From assembly GCA_036971615.1 (NCBI GenBank), contig JAYKKR010000016.1:1-64000 (forward strand): 64,000 nucleotides of DNA, in the 5' to 3' direction. A model generated the notes under the pieces. The model was not told the origin of the DNA, ran no database searches, and worked only from the letters and a program-made list of their open reading frames with translations. Made by a program: the position numbers and the translations under genes. The DNA comes from Amyloporia xantha. Its lineage: Eukaryota > Basidiomycota > Agaricomycetes > Polyporales > Adustoporiaceae. Positions 47,725-59,172 of the stretch are shown here, piece after piece (position 1 is the first letter of the stretch; each line of letters begins with the position of its first letter).

Positions 47725-50094
47725 TCACTCCTTCTTGTGGATGACTTGCGACGCAAACTTGCTGCGAGCGCGGATCGCGGGTCCTTTGAAGAACAAGATC
47801 TGTGGGTGTGTGGCTTGTAAGCGTCCAGTGTATTGCTATGCGCATCCGAATACGCACATATGGAATGGGGATCATGGCGACCGCGATGAACGCGAATATC
47901 GTATTCGCCCAATGGTACGTGAGGCGGGCAAACATTTGTGTCGTGAAGAGCGGGAACGCCATTCCCATCATGTTACGGAACAGACTCTGACCAGCGAGAG
48001 CCGACGACGCGAACGGGCCGTAGCTATATAAGGAAAAATGTCAATGCCCACCCAGCATTCGATAAAATTAATTATACATACCAATCCGCAAGATATGTGA
48101 ACACGGCAAGGTAGAGGATGAACAACGCCCACATGATGATCTGGGCGAGTTTTTAGCGGACAGCCTTGTGATTTATGCATAAGATGACATACCACAATAC
48201 CGATGGCCAGTGCTATCCAGTACACCTTCGTGTAAGTCGACCACGCATAGATGAACATGCCAATCGGGAAGATGAAGGCGGCAGCCATAGGCGCATATAG
48301 ACGAGCCTCCGGCCCACGAGTCGCGACATTCTTTCTATAAAAGCACACAAACTTTAACCATCCGTCTTGATTGCAACGGGGATACAAAAACATACTTATA
48401 CATCTTCTCCTGTATTTGATTCGTGCACAACCCTAACATGGAGCCGATACTGTGTCGCAAAAGCATGAGCAGCAAAAGCGAAAAGCACTGGTAGACGCGT
48501 ACGTGATCGAGAGGAACACCGTCCCAACCTGTCCCGAGTTGAAATGGTGTAGAGTTTTGAACACGGGTCCGATCGACCTGAGGCGGCTGTGTCAATCACA
48601 TCGCACGCAAATCGCGACGGGAGAAGGCCTACTCGATCAGGACGTAAAGAATCCCCCATGCGAATCCGACCCATATCTGCGGAACCGGCGTTCGATCAAT
48701 CATCGGCAATGACAGCAGTCCATCGGAGTGCAGGACGTACCGTGAAGCTTGCGATCACAGGCTCCGTGAGCAGGAGATCTGCGTGCAAATTCATATCAGT
48801 CCTTGCCCCACCAGCAATAAGCTGTCAACGTGATCGACTCACAGAGCGGGCGCGTGCACGAAATCCAAATCAATGTCGATAGCGCAGCACGCTCGTCCTC
48901 CACGCGTGCACGGATCCGGGGGTTGCCCTCCTTGCGCATTTTCTTCGCCAGGCGCACAAGCAGCACAGCGGATCGGGTCTCCTTCATGAATATGGGCACC
49001 ATGATCACGAACACACCGGCGAAACTAAAAAAGATAGAGCCTAAGCACGGGAAGTGAGGACAATGGGAAGGATACTACCATACATCGCGTGAATCCACTG
49101 AATCCACCGCCATTCCATGTGCTGGTTCTGTTCTATCCATCCGGCTGCTACACAGCCTAGACCAGTCGCACCAATGGCGGCTGCTGCGAAACATGACATA
49201 GCAATGCCGCGACTGAGATGCCAAGATCAGAGGGATGTTGCAGATCGTGGAGGGAGGAACACATACACTTTAGGAGTGAAGATGTCAGCGACAGTGCCGC
49301 CCACCATGGTGGAGCCCGTGGATCCAAACGCTCCAGCGAAAAACCGCGCAATAAGAACCGTTTGTATATTCTGGGCTCTGAAGACGATTGTTAGCAGGAA
49401 TTAAAATATTTATTGGAGGCTACTCACAAGGCCGTTGCGATAGTGAAGAGCACAAAGCCAATACCACTGCACAGGTACAATGGCTGCCGACCAAACTCTT
49501 CGCTGAAGGAGGCAGTAACAAGCGGTACAACGCCGAACCCAAGCGCATATAGTGCAATCCCGATGGTTGCCTGGAATTCAGTGCAATTCAAGTCGCGAGT
49601 CATCGAAGGAAAACCGAGCGCATATGCTCCCGCCGAAGATGCTATAAAACGTCAGATAATGGATCTCCCAGACATGGACCGAACTCACCGACAAGGATGG
49701 AGAACAGACATGCGGTCCCAAGAATAGCCCTTTTGCGCGCCGGAGAAAAATTTGCGGGATCCCTCTGGTCGCCTTTTTCGAACTCGATCTGCGAACGAGC
49801 ATGGTCAATGGGCTAGATTTTCTTGCGATGCAAATGCGGACTAACGTATATCGGCTCGTCTGAGAGATCGCTTGACTTCTCATGTGTACCTTCCTTGTGA
49901 AGGCGGTGGTCACGGCGGTGAATATAGTCGTCCACCTGTTTACCGAAGCCCTCGTCGAGGACCTCGTTGTCGGGCCTGTCTTCCGGGCTGAGACGAGGGT
50001 CGACGGGCTCCGAGACGTCCTCGAGGCTCCGGAGGGCGACGCCAAAGGCGGTTTCGTCGGCAAGGGTAGCCTCTTCGTCGCGCGTTCGTGACAT
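47725..50094 (-). CDS. MFS transporter, drug:H+ antiporter-like (DHA1 type)
   Basis: Plasma-membrane carrier of the major facilitator superfamily; substrate unknown. The start is MSRTRDEEATLADETAFG at 50094, with a long acidic N-terminus, then IEFEKGDQRDPANFSPARKR before helix 1 (AILGTACLFSILVASSAGAY). Later helices: ATIGIALYALGFGVVPLV, PLYLCSGIGFVLFTIATALA, RFFAGAFGSTGSTMVGGTVA, SRGIAMSCFAAAAIGATGLG and FAGVFVIMVPIFMKETR. The loop AKKMRKEGNPRIRARVEDER follows, then LLTEPVIASFTIWVGFAWGI, FIFPIGMFIYAWSTYTKVYW and FTYLADCYGPFASSALAGQS. It ends VIHKKE. Many short introns, all solvable in phase, with no break found. Divergent from the flavin-reductase-like gene. Confidence 0.85.
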
Positions 50095-50843
50095 GGCGAT
50101 GATCTGCAAGAGAGGTGAAGCCGATGGAGAGTTCTGCAGACCCTGAGGTCTGTAGTTTTATACCGCCATTCCGTGATGCCATTGCGGTGGCGAACCTGCC
50201 GTCGGGAAAAGTATCGCGCCACTACACGAAGCCCTCGGCGGAGATCAAACATCACCAGAATTGAGCTTTCTTATTGGCCCGGGGCCTTGCATTTCAAACA
50301 CCGCACAGATTGCGCCCCTGCCGCTGCCTGCCTACTCCCGTGTCCGACTGATGCTTCTGCCGCGCCGAGAGCGGCGCTCCGTCTTCTGACTCCATCTTTC
50401 TGCCAATGGAGACATCGCTCATTCATTTAAGGCATTCAAGGGGCGATATCGCCTCATGGAGTGACCTGATGACCACAGCTATTGAACCGGGACTATCTTT
50501 CTGCATATTTAGCACATGTGTATGATGAAATTAAACAGTTGGAGGAAAAGCATTGCAGAGAGATGGTGTGCTGCCCGGGCGGACCGGTGCTTATTCAGAC
50601 CCTGTGCCCGGGGTTATGTTTGTAAGATCGCATCTAACCGATCATCAGCTTTGAGATTCAACAGGTACAAACAACCCACTCGTCCCAATCACATGATCGC
50701 AAGAAGCCATTCATCCTCAAAACAATATTCTAGGTTCGTATCCCCCATGTTCTACCCTGAAGCATAGCTAGCACTCTCTGCATGGTGGATATGTGATTCA
50801 ACGTTATGCTGAATTTCTCTCACAGATAACAAGTGGCCTAGGT
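50095..50843. promoter_or_regulatory. divergent intergenic region of MFS transporter and flavin-reductase gene
   Basis: 749 bp between the starts. No coding frame is recognised. Both promoters should lie here; no factor site is claimed. Confidence 0.5.
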
Positions 50844-51578
50844 ATGCAGTGGTGTCGGCGCACAAGCAGCTGCTTTGCAGGAACTGTGCTGCGGGCGTCC
50901 TACAGCACCTCCCAAACCGCAGAAACCATCCGTCAAGATCTACGCGCCCTGCTTCGCGAAACCGCTCAGCCAGTCGCCGTCGTGACGTCCCTCATGCCCC
51001 CAACTGACGTCGCGCAATCAGACTCTGGCACTAACCCCCATTCCACATTCCACGGCGCGACGCTGTCGTCCTTCAGCTCCATCGCGTTGGACCCACACCC
51101 CCTCGTCGCGTTCTCGCTTCGCGTGCCCTCACGCATGGCCGCATCGCTGAAGAACGCCCACGCCGCCCCGCCCGTCCCCTCACACATGGTCGTGAACATC
51201 CTCTCCGCTGCTCAAGCACCCGTCGCCATTCGATTCTCGCGTCCAGATCTGCACCCAGAGCCGTTTGCCTCCACGCCGTACTCGTTGACGGAGGAGGGGC
51301 TACCGGTCCTCGCCGGCTCGCTTGGCGCCCTGTCCTGCAGACTGGTCGCCGCGTCTTGGCCATTGCACGACCTGGAAACGTTGGAGAGCAGGGGCGCAGA
51401 TTTCGGGAGGCCTTGGGGAGGTGAAGGTGTTGCTTCGGAGCTGTTCATAGCGCGAGTGACGCGTGTGGAGTCTGTCACCACAGACGAGGAGGACAGTATA
51501 CGGACATCACCCTTGCTTTATTACCGACGCGCATACGCTACCACTCAGAATCTAAAACCACCCGCATCTGCGACGTGA
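50844..51578 (+). CDS. flavin reductase-like domain protein (FMN-binding split barrel)
   Basis: Predicted NAD(P)H:flavin oxidoreductase-like protein. Uninterrupted 244-residue frame from MQWCRRTSSCFAGTVLRASY, whose Arg/Ser/Cys-rich, acid-poor start could be a mitochondrial presequence. The core reads LRETAQPVAVVTSLMPP, STFHGATLSSFSSIALDPHP, LVAFSLRVPSRMAASLKN, SHMVVNILSAAQAPVAIRFS, GSLGALSCRLVAASWPLHD and ELFIARVTRVESV. The substitution of the usual T-SF-SLSLDPP by SSFSSIALDPHP is within family variation. It is one of the few intronless genes in the window. Position next to a divergent MFS transporter may be coincidental. Confidence 0.8.
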   Translation: MQWCRRTSSCFAGTVLRASYSTSQTAETIRQDLRALLRETAQPVAVVTSLMPPTDVAQSDSGTNPHSTFHGATLSSFSSIALDPHPLVAFSLRVPSRMAASLKNAHAAPPVPSHMVVNILSAAQAPVAIRFSRPDLHPEPFASTPYSLTEEGLPVLAGSLGALSCRLVAASWPLHDLETLESRGADFGRPWGGEGVASELFIARVTRVESVTTDEEDSIRTSPLLYYRRAYATTQNLKPPASAT

Positions 51579-51699
51579 AACTTAAATTGGCATTCTAATA
51601 CTGGGACACTGACGTACAGATACAACAAACGGTTCGAAATAAATACAAAATGCATATGTGACAGCCAACATTACTCCCAAAACACTGACACATTCATGT

Positions 51700-54600
51700 C
51701 TACATTTTCATGAAGGAGAACAGCCCGGTGAGGTTCACCCACCGCCGCCCGCACTGGTCCATGTACTTATCTACCGTTCTTGACATTGTCTCCAAGAAGT
51801 CGGCCTGTCCATCGACTAGAGCCTTGACCACTTCTAATTTGAGCCAGCGACGACCGTGAGCTCTCGGCACTGCACCGTCAAAACAAACAGCGCTCACCCT
51901 TCTTGACTCCCGTTGCTGCTTCCACCGCCTTCTTCGGAATTGAAAAGCGACGAATAGAATCGAAGTTGGGTGTACAGCTGCGCGTCCGAATACTACCAGA
52001 TTCGCATCTCAGCTACAGCTATCACGCAAGTCTGCGACGGTGCACTCACCTCGAAGGTGACGTTCCCGCGACATCCCTGCCGCAGACACCGCCGACCGTA
52101 AACGCCCATCATACGCGTTCGGTTTCCACAGGTGGGGTCGTCGCAGACCGTCCAGCCCTCGTAGTACCTGCTGATATGCGCACGGATCTGTGTCTCGAGC
52201 TGCACCTGCAGGCTCGCCTTCCCTAGCACGCTACGGCATGAAGGGCACGTTGGACCCGATATCAAGAGGATGGAAGACTGGTCGTTTCGTCAGCATACAC
52301 AGTCACACACGTGAATGAAGCGAGCTACGCACGTCTCTGTCGCCGATGTGTTCGAACGCGACCTGTCCCTGACACGAGCGGCATCGCACGATGAACGGAT
52401 CAGCGTCTTTGAATCGCTCTGCATCCGATATGAGCGAATCGAGCGTGCCGAAGTAACGCCCCTCAGACTCTCCCGCTGTGTTGCGATATCGACTAGCGTC
52501 TAGTCCTGCTCTGACCGTGAGTGATTGATCAGCCTAAGGAGGAATGATTCGACGTACCGAGGCATTCTGCCAGCCGGGCTCGATCGGTGCCTTCAATTGG
52601 CTCACAAAGACGCTCGATGGGCGGCAGGATCTGTTGCGATAAGTAGTACTCATAGTCTGATGTATCTTATTAGTGAAGATTCAATGCAATGACGAACGGC
52701 ATCTCACCTATTTTAAGGTCAGCACCTGCTCTGCGGACCTCGTCTGGGTGTTTCGCCCGGTCTGCCTGTGCAGACTTCGCCGACTCGCCGCCATCACCCA
52801 GACAGAATACATAGGGAATGACGTCTCCCGAACGAGCAGTGCCCCCTCTGGCCTTCATTCGCAAGGCAACTTGGACGTGCGGTTGGCTCTTAGCATCTGG
52901 ATAATCTTCAGGGTTCTTGCCTAGCCGCTGTTCAGGCAGTGAGGACGAAGTTCGAGAAATGATAGATCGTAACGTACCTTGAAGATGATGAAGTCATCTA
53001 GCTTGACTTTGCCAGCGCGAACATCTTCTCCGATAGTGGTGAGATATTCATGCACTCGCTCGACGACTGTCTCCGTATCTTCGCCCGATAGAATCTGGTC
53101 GAGAACATATCTAAACAGGGTCAATTATAGCTCACGGTTCACGAATAGACTGTGGGATACATACTGGGAAACATTCTTTGAAAGAGCAGAGTACTCTCTG
53201 CGCTTCATGTCCAAACCCTTTACCTCTGTTGACGTTCGAGTTCCATCTTCGACTTTGATCGCAGCATACTTCTTCTTTTGCAGTAAGAGAAGGCGCTGGA
53301 AAATGCCATCAAGGTCGATCTCAAGGAGCTTATAGCGATCATTGACCGCCTTCTTGAATTCTGCCGAAATCTTAAGAGCTTCCGCCAAGTCCGTGACATT
53401 AGAGTTTACGAAGACGGAATCTGTGTCTCCATAGACAACCTATACATACGTCAGACAAATCGATAAACACTCTGGAGACAAAGAGAACGCACATCGAGTT
53501 GTAAGCTCTCCGCAAGCTCCCTCGTATGTGTCAGGATCTCACGACCTTTGAATGTTGTCAAGGCCGCGAGGGGCCGAGCATAGAACCTTGAGTATTCGAA
53601 CCCGAGACACCCGTACATACTATTCGCTGTCAGTTTTAATGCCATCTGTTTGATATCCCACTGGAGCAGTTGCGCCTGCGTTGCTTTCCGATCTTTCATG
53701 AGGCTCTTTACTTGGCGGCGGCGGTTGACCAGCGTAGCAATAAGTCGAGGCAAGACACCTTGCCCGACGCCAGAGCTTGGAGGCTCTGGTATTGCTTCAT
53801 CACCATCCTGGACAACAAGCGGAGCCTGACTTAACCCAAGGACTGAGGAAACGAAACGAACAACGTACTTCGCCTTCCGCTCGATCCACCGTAGTGAAAT
53901 CGATGTTGTACTCCTGAATGATACTCGGATACAGGGAATTGAAATCCATGACAAGGATGTATTTGTCCCATAATCCTCGTTTAGGTTCGAAGACAAGACC
54001 ACCCTTGTATTTATCCCGCTTGCTTTTCGTAGTCTTGCCTCCCTCTGCGTCATCGTCGTGTATCTCCTTCTCTGCGGTAGCAGCCTTCTTACCCCATAAT
54101 TTATCGGGGCAAATGTACTTGAGGCGATGAAACTCATGCAGAAGAATGTACTCGTTTCGTTCCGCACGTCCGCCATTGAGCGTCTTGTTCCTAAGAGATA
54201 GTCAATTATCTGCTCACAGGGAGGACTAAATTCTGACCACCGACCATGAGTTACCGGCCAGATTTGTCAGTTGCCGCGTGAGCGGCAAAATCTGGACTTT
54301 GGCCGCCAGCGCCATCTGATAATGTGCGTCCAACTCACAATGCCGAACAAATGTGAGTAAGCGGTCTGGCGAGCTGACGCCGCTATCAAAGTAGCTAGCC
54401 GTGTCATCTGGGTCTATGTCCTGTCTATCGCTCTTGAGGTGCGTCTTGCACATCTCGGAGAGAGACCAAGTAGTTGACGAGATCATGCCCTATGGTGAAT
54501 TGTAAGTACCAGAATTATTTGAAAAGTTAGCTTGCGAACCTTGGCACTGTCGCTAGCCAAGTCGCACAGCAGTCTACCATTGATGAACTTAAGATTAGTA

Positions 54601-57053
54601 CCCTGCCGGCCAATGCTAGGCCACTTAGATCGCCTAAAACGACCAATGCGCGACCAGTGATCCGCCTTCAGATCACGCATACGATGAAGAAGAACATCCA
54701 GAGACACGCCCAGGAAATCGTGACCAACAATGACGTCTGGGTCTGCTTTGTGTATTGCAGCTGTACGAAGCCAAAAACATTAATGAGCAGACAACGGCAA
54801 GAGTGCGGAAATGTACCTAAGAGACTGTTGAGCAGCACTCGCTCGTTCTTCACAGAGGAAATAACACCCTTGCCATTTCCGCCCGCACGTACTTCGAAGT
54901 TTGGAGGGAACCGGTCGAGAGGCCGAACAAATGTCCGGACAACGCACGGAAGGGCTTCCGGAGGAGTAGGGTCGTCAAGATTCACTATTTGTGATGGAAA
55001 ATGAAATTGTTTAGTTATAGGAAGATGTCCAGAGACCATGACACTCACTATTCGACCAGATCCTAGAGGTTGCGCAGACAATTTCGCGGTTATTTTCCTT
55101 GTGATTGACAATTGTCCGCATGCTCAGACTCATGACCGTCAAAGGCGGGATGTCTCTCGGAGCTTGAGCGTCGGTCTCAGCAAACGGATTAATGTCTTTC
55201 GGGTCAGATACAGTGGCTTCGACTTTACACCATGAGACCTGTAAATCCTGAAAGTAAGAACCATCGCAATTGGCAACAAAATAGGAGACATACGCCCTTG
55301 TGATCAAGCTGTGGTTTCTTGATCTGAAGCCAACACGGACCCATGATCTTACGCTTGAGGACTAAAAGTTCGAATGCACTGGTACTGGTGCCGAAAACAC
55401 GAGCAATGTTGGGGCTCGAAACATTGTTGGGAAGTTGAGGCTCTGCACAGGAATGGTTTGATCGAGGATAAACGGGTCTCGCAGCAGCTCTTACCGTCAA
55501 AGGCGTAAACGACCTTGAACCACTGAGATTCGCCCTTCGGCACATCTTTCTCACCAAATGCGTAGCGTCGCCTCACGAACTTGCCTTTCCAGCTTTTAAT
55601 CCCGGCCTTCCTGCGAATTCGATCGAAGTCGCCGTAGACATCAGTCATTTCCGGCACAACGTCGGTCTCGTAGATATCTCCAGTCTCTTCATCCTCTTCT
55701 ATACGACGCTCGCGGGGGAGGACGAAAAGGTTCCGCTGCAGATTCTCGACGGTCACACAACAAGATACCCAAGCCTTGGAATTCTTGTCCTGTGTTTTAC
55801 CGACGAAGTAGAGTCGTCCTTCATGTTCTAGATAGTCTAACCAGTAAAAGCGCAGCGAGCCATCCTCCTCAAGAATTGACAAGTCAGACGGGTTTGCCGC
55901 GGTTCGCGTGGCGGTCGGTAGGTATCCGAGGGTATCATCGGATGTAGTGCTGAGGGATTCGTACACGGAAAGCCAGGAAGGGGTAGCATCATGTTTCTTC
56001 TCTCCGACATTTAGCTTGTTGTCGATTGGCTTTAATGCCTTGTGCTGAACGTCCACGTCCATCTTGGTATACACGGAATCCGACTTGAGCTTCGATGATA
56101 CATCGCTAGTCACCTCGTCCTCATCCATAGCCATAAAGGCGTCCATGTCCATGTCGTCGAAGGAACTATCGTACTCATCGGTCCCACTGGTGGCACTGTT
56201 GACTTCCATCCTCCCCATTCGCTTGATGGCTGGTGTCAGACCGATTGTTTCTGTCTTCAACTTCTTCTTAGGACTAAGGACGAGATCGTCGCTCGAAGCG
56301 GAATAGGGTACCCCGTCATCCAGGAGTCCATCAGAAGACGCATCGGCATCTGCGTAAGGAGTCCTATGGCTATAAGCACTGGTTCTCCGGTAGGTTGTCG
56401 ATGGGTGTGTAGTGGGTGAAGAGTTTCCGTCATCATATTCTGGATCTGGCGCTGGCTTGCGTTTGCGCGATTTCGCAGTCTCCTTGATTTTGTCCACGGC
56501 GCTGTCCATACCAGCTAGAATGGACGCCATAAAGTCTGTCTCTTGCTCAGCAGACACAACCGGGCGATATGCACTGATAGAGGGAGTTACTGCAGGCGGT
56601 GGCGCTTTCGGTTTCGACTTCGCTTTTCCTTTCGGCTCAGCCTTGCCCTTCTTTGCTATGGCAGAAAGTCAGCGATAGCTGTTCCGTGTCACGAGTACGT
56701 CTCAAGACGCACATTTTGTCTTCCCTCTCTTCCTGTTCGCTGTCCGCATATTCCTCTGCTTCTTCAAAATCATCGACCCCGTTGTCCATATATCCTTGGA
56801 CGCCATCGTCTTCCACAAAATCGTCTTTCGCTAGCCGCCCGCGAACGATAGATTTGTACTGGTCTTCTGTTACCTCGTCATACAGCCGTACATCCTCCTC
56901 CTCCTGTAACACAAGTTGACATGATGGGCACTGTAAATATCAATCCGGTTGGCGACCTACCTTCCAGGCACGGGTTCCACCTTCCCTGGCGCGTTTGTAC
57001 TCGGCGAGCTTGTCCAGCTTGGACTTTCTTTCACGCCTCGTACGGTCCGCCAT
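51700..57053 (-). CDS. POL1: DNA polymerase alpha catalytic subunit
   Basis: Family B polymerase that extends the primase RNA primer at replication starts. The start is [20 protein letters not shown] at 57053. An acidic N-terminus follows ([20 protein letters not shown]), then a long Ser/Lys linker. The exonuclease-like and palm regions include [34 protein letters not shown], the A motif [20 protein letters not shown], the B motif [36 protein letters not shown] and the C motif [10 protein letters not shown]. The C-terminal zinc region has [43 protein letters not shown] and [14 protein letters not shown]. It ends [10 protein letters not shown]. More than a dozen introns, all in phase. Divergent from GRX5. 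Confidence 0.94.
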
Positions 57054-57368
57054 TTTAAACGCGTGATTGTGATAGAAAGGAAGGTGAAGTGTCCACAGGG
57101 ATGTGGTATATGAGACACCTTCGAGTCGGAACGACACGCCTCAGACGCGACGCGTTTCTGGGCGGAGCTCCAAAGCGCGTCTCATCAAACACTGGCATAT
57201 TTATATTTATTGCTCAATCCATATGTGGTTTTATTAACCCTAACCTCGCTAATCATCACGGGATCGCGTCTCCACCAATTAGTTATTTTTGATTCCTCAG
57301 CAGCTCACGCAAAACCCGGGTCATTCGGTGAAGGGCTCACTCTCACCTCCTTCACTCAAACCACCAGC
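57054..57368. promoter_or_regulatory. shared divergent promoter of POL1 and GRX5
   Basis: 315 bp between starts. It contains acgcgt at about 57058 (rev. strand acgcgtttaaaat) and gacgcgacgcgtttc at about 57137-57151. ACGCGT is the MluI cell-cycle box bound by MBF upstream of DNA-replication genes in yeasts; use in this fungus is inferred only. Confidence 0.5.
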
Positions 57369-58016
57369 ATGGCTGCAAGCATGTTTCGTTCTGCATTCCG
57401 TTCTTCGGTACGTTGATTAGCTGTTCAACGACGGGCATGTTGCTGAGTGCTGTCAAGGTAAACCCTCTTCTCCGCTCGTCAGCCCCGACCCCAGTCCTCA
57501 CGTCACACACTCTATCGCTTGCGCGGCGTTTCCTCTCCCAAGAATCGCGATCCAAAATACAATCAGCAGTAACCTCTTCGCCTGTCGTCCTATTCATGAA
57601 AGGTACCCCCGATGCGCCTGAATGCGGATTCTCCCGTGCTACAGTGCAGATTCTCGGCTTGCATGGTGTCGCCCCGGAGAAGTTGAAGACGTACAATGTT
57701 TTGGCCGACCCGGAATTGCGGAGTGGGATCAAAGAGTTCTCGTGAGACCTCCCTTTCATTCTTATAAGGCATTGACGGAAGACTAAATACTCATTTAGTG
57801 ACTGGCCGACAATCCCACAACTCTACGTAGACGGTGAGTTTGTTGGTGGCTGCGACATCCTTTTGAGCAGTGAGTCTTCCGTATGCTACTATTATAGCTT
57901 GAGCTCATTGCGCTCTAGTGCACCAATCAGGGGAGCTCGAGGACCTCTTTGAGAAGAAGGGTGTTATCCCACCGATTGCGCAAGAGACACAGCAACCGAC
58001 ATCTGGCTCTACATAA
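57369..58016 (+). CDS. GRX5: mitochondrial monothiol glutaredoxin
   Basis: Fe-S cluster transfer protein of the mitochondrial matrix. Exons 57369-57407, 57458-57741, 57799-57869 and 57919-58016 join in phase to 163 residues. An Arg/Ser-rich presequence ([14 protein letters not shown], then SLARRFLSQ) precedes the domain. The domain has [20 protein letters not shown] with the monothiol CGFS active site, [40 protein letters not shown] with the glutathione-binding TIPQ and GGCD, and [19 protein letters not shown]. The short tail ends TQQPTSGST. No break. Confidence 0.93.
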
Positions 58017-58159
58017 ATCAGGAGTAGCTGATTGGAGGATTTTATTACCGTACTGCTATTTGCTATTTTGTATCAACTCTATATGGATCCACTGCTCTCT
58101 TGATTGTTCAAGACCTATAGCATATCACGACTGAAGTACTCAGCAGTGGTAGTAAGTCA

Positions 58160-58751
58160 CTATTCCGGCGCATATTCTATATCACCATCAGCGTTCAGCA
58201 TGCCTCGCTTGACTTTCTCTCCCTTCGCACGCATGAGATCCTCCACAGTCCTAAGTTTCCCGTCCTCTGTACTCTCTTTGAACCAGCCCAGATGGTCTGC
58301 TATCAAATGCCTGAGGGACGCCATCAGACTGTGAGAACGCTATGGTACATGCTGCAGAGTCTACGCACCGATTTTTACACCCTGGACATTCTACAATGAC
58401 AATGCCTTTCTCGTAACTTCTCCGCGTGAATTGGTGTGAGGAACGTGTACCGCAATCCGTTACAGTACATGTGAAGGTCAGCGATAGGCGGGGCTCAGCT
58501 GTCTGAAAAGTAACTTCTTTGGGTGGTTGCCGTGCTGCTGGTGAGGGAGCGGCGTCGTTCTTTTCTTCTGTAGTCGATGAAGGAGCTGGTGATGATGATC
58601 CACGGTCTGCTCTGGGTGCTGAATATGACAACGCCCGAACAGGTAGCCGCGAATGAGACCGCCAATGTGAAAGGGCCCGATAGTGCCAGTGGTAATGCGC
58701 GTTATGCGGTGAGTTCAGCGCTCTATGGATAGCCTGTCTGATGGAAAGCAT
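58160..58751 (-). CDS. ZIM17: DNL-type zinc-finger protein, mtHsp70 escort (ZIM17/HEP1)
   Basis: Keeps mitochondrial Hsp70 soluble in the matrix. Two exons (58369-58751, 58160-58310 on minus) give 177 residues. The N-terminus is basic and lacks acids (MLSIRQAIHRALNSPHNAHY, later SHSRLPVRALSYSAP), fitting a presequence. A Ser/Pro linker follows, then the DNL domain: LSLTFTCTVTDCGTRSSHQF, RSYEKGIVIVECPGCKNR and HLIADHLGWFKES. The end is GDIEYAPE. The first cysteine pair is spaced CX4C where yeast has CX2C; the second is CPGC. Stop 144 bp from the GRX5 stop (convergent). Confidence 0.9.
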
Positions 58752-59172
58752 GGTATTCTTGAAGTATAGCGATGGACTTCAAGTCTATGAGTAGAAGTCA
58801 AAAGCAGAAGGCCAACAGAAGGCTGAGCGACTCTGCCGGTACTAGTCCGATCGACATAGCGTCGGCATTTTCCGCCCTCATTTGAAACACATGCTTGCAG
58901 AGTTAGCTGTATGAAATCTGCGAGATCCTAGGGGCTATGCCTTTGGCCCATGGAAAGCTGACTGTACATCAAGAATACAGTACGGGATCAATGAGTATAT
59001 ATCTGCTGCATCGACTGAGAATGTTTTGCATGCCCCCCCTGGTGGTTCAAGTTTTAATACCCAATGGCCTCCAATGGCACTCAGACTGAAGTTCATTCTC
59101 AACGCGAGTAAAATCTGCGTAGTGTACAGTACATTTTCATTTGGCCTTCAATACAATAATTCGCCCAGAGGT
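58752..59172. other. intergenic region
   Basis: About 420 bp between ZIM17's start and ADE16/17's stop. It probably holds the ZIM17 promoter. Nothing else recognised. Confidence 0.55.
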
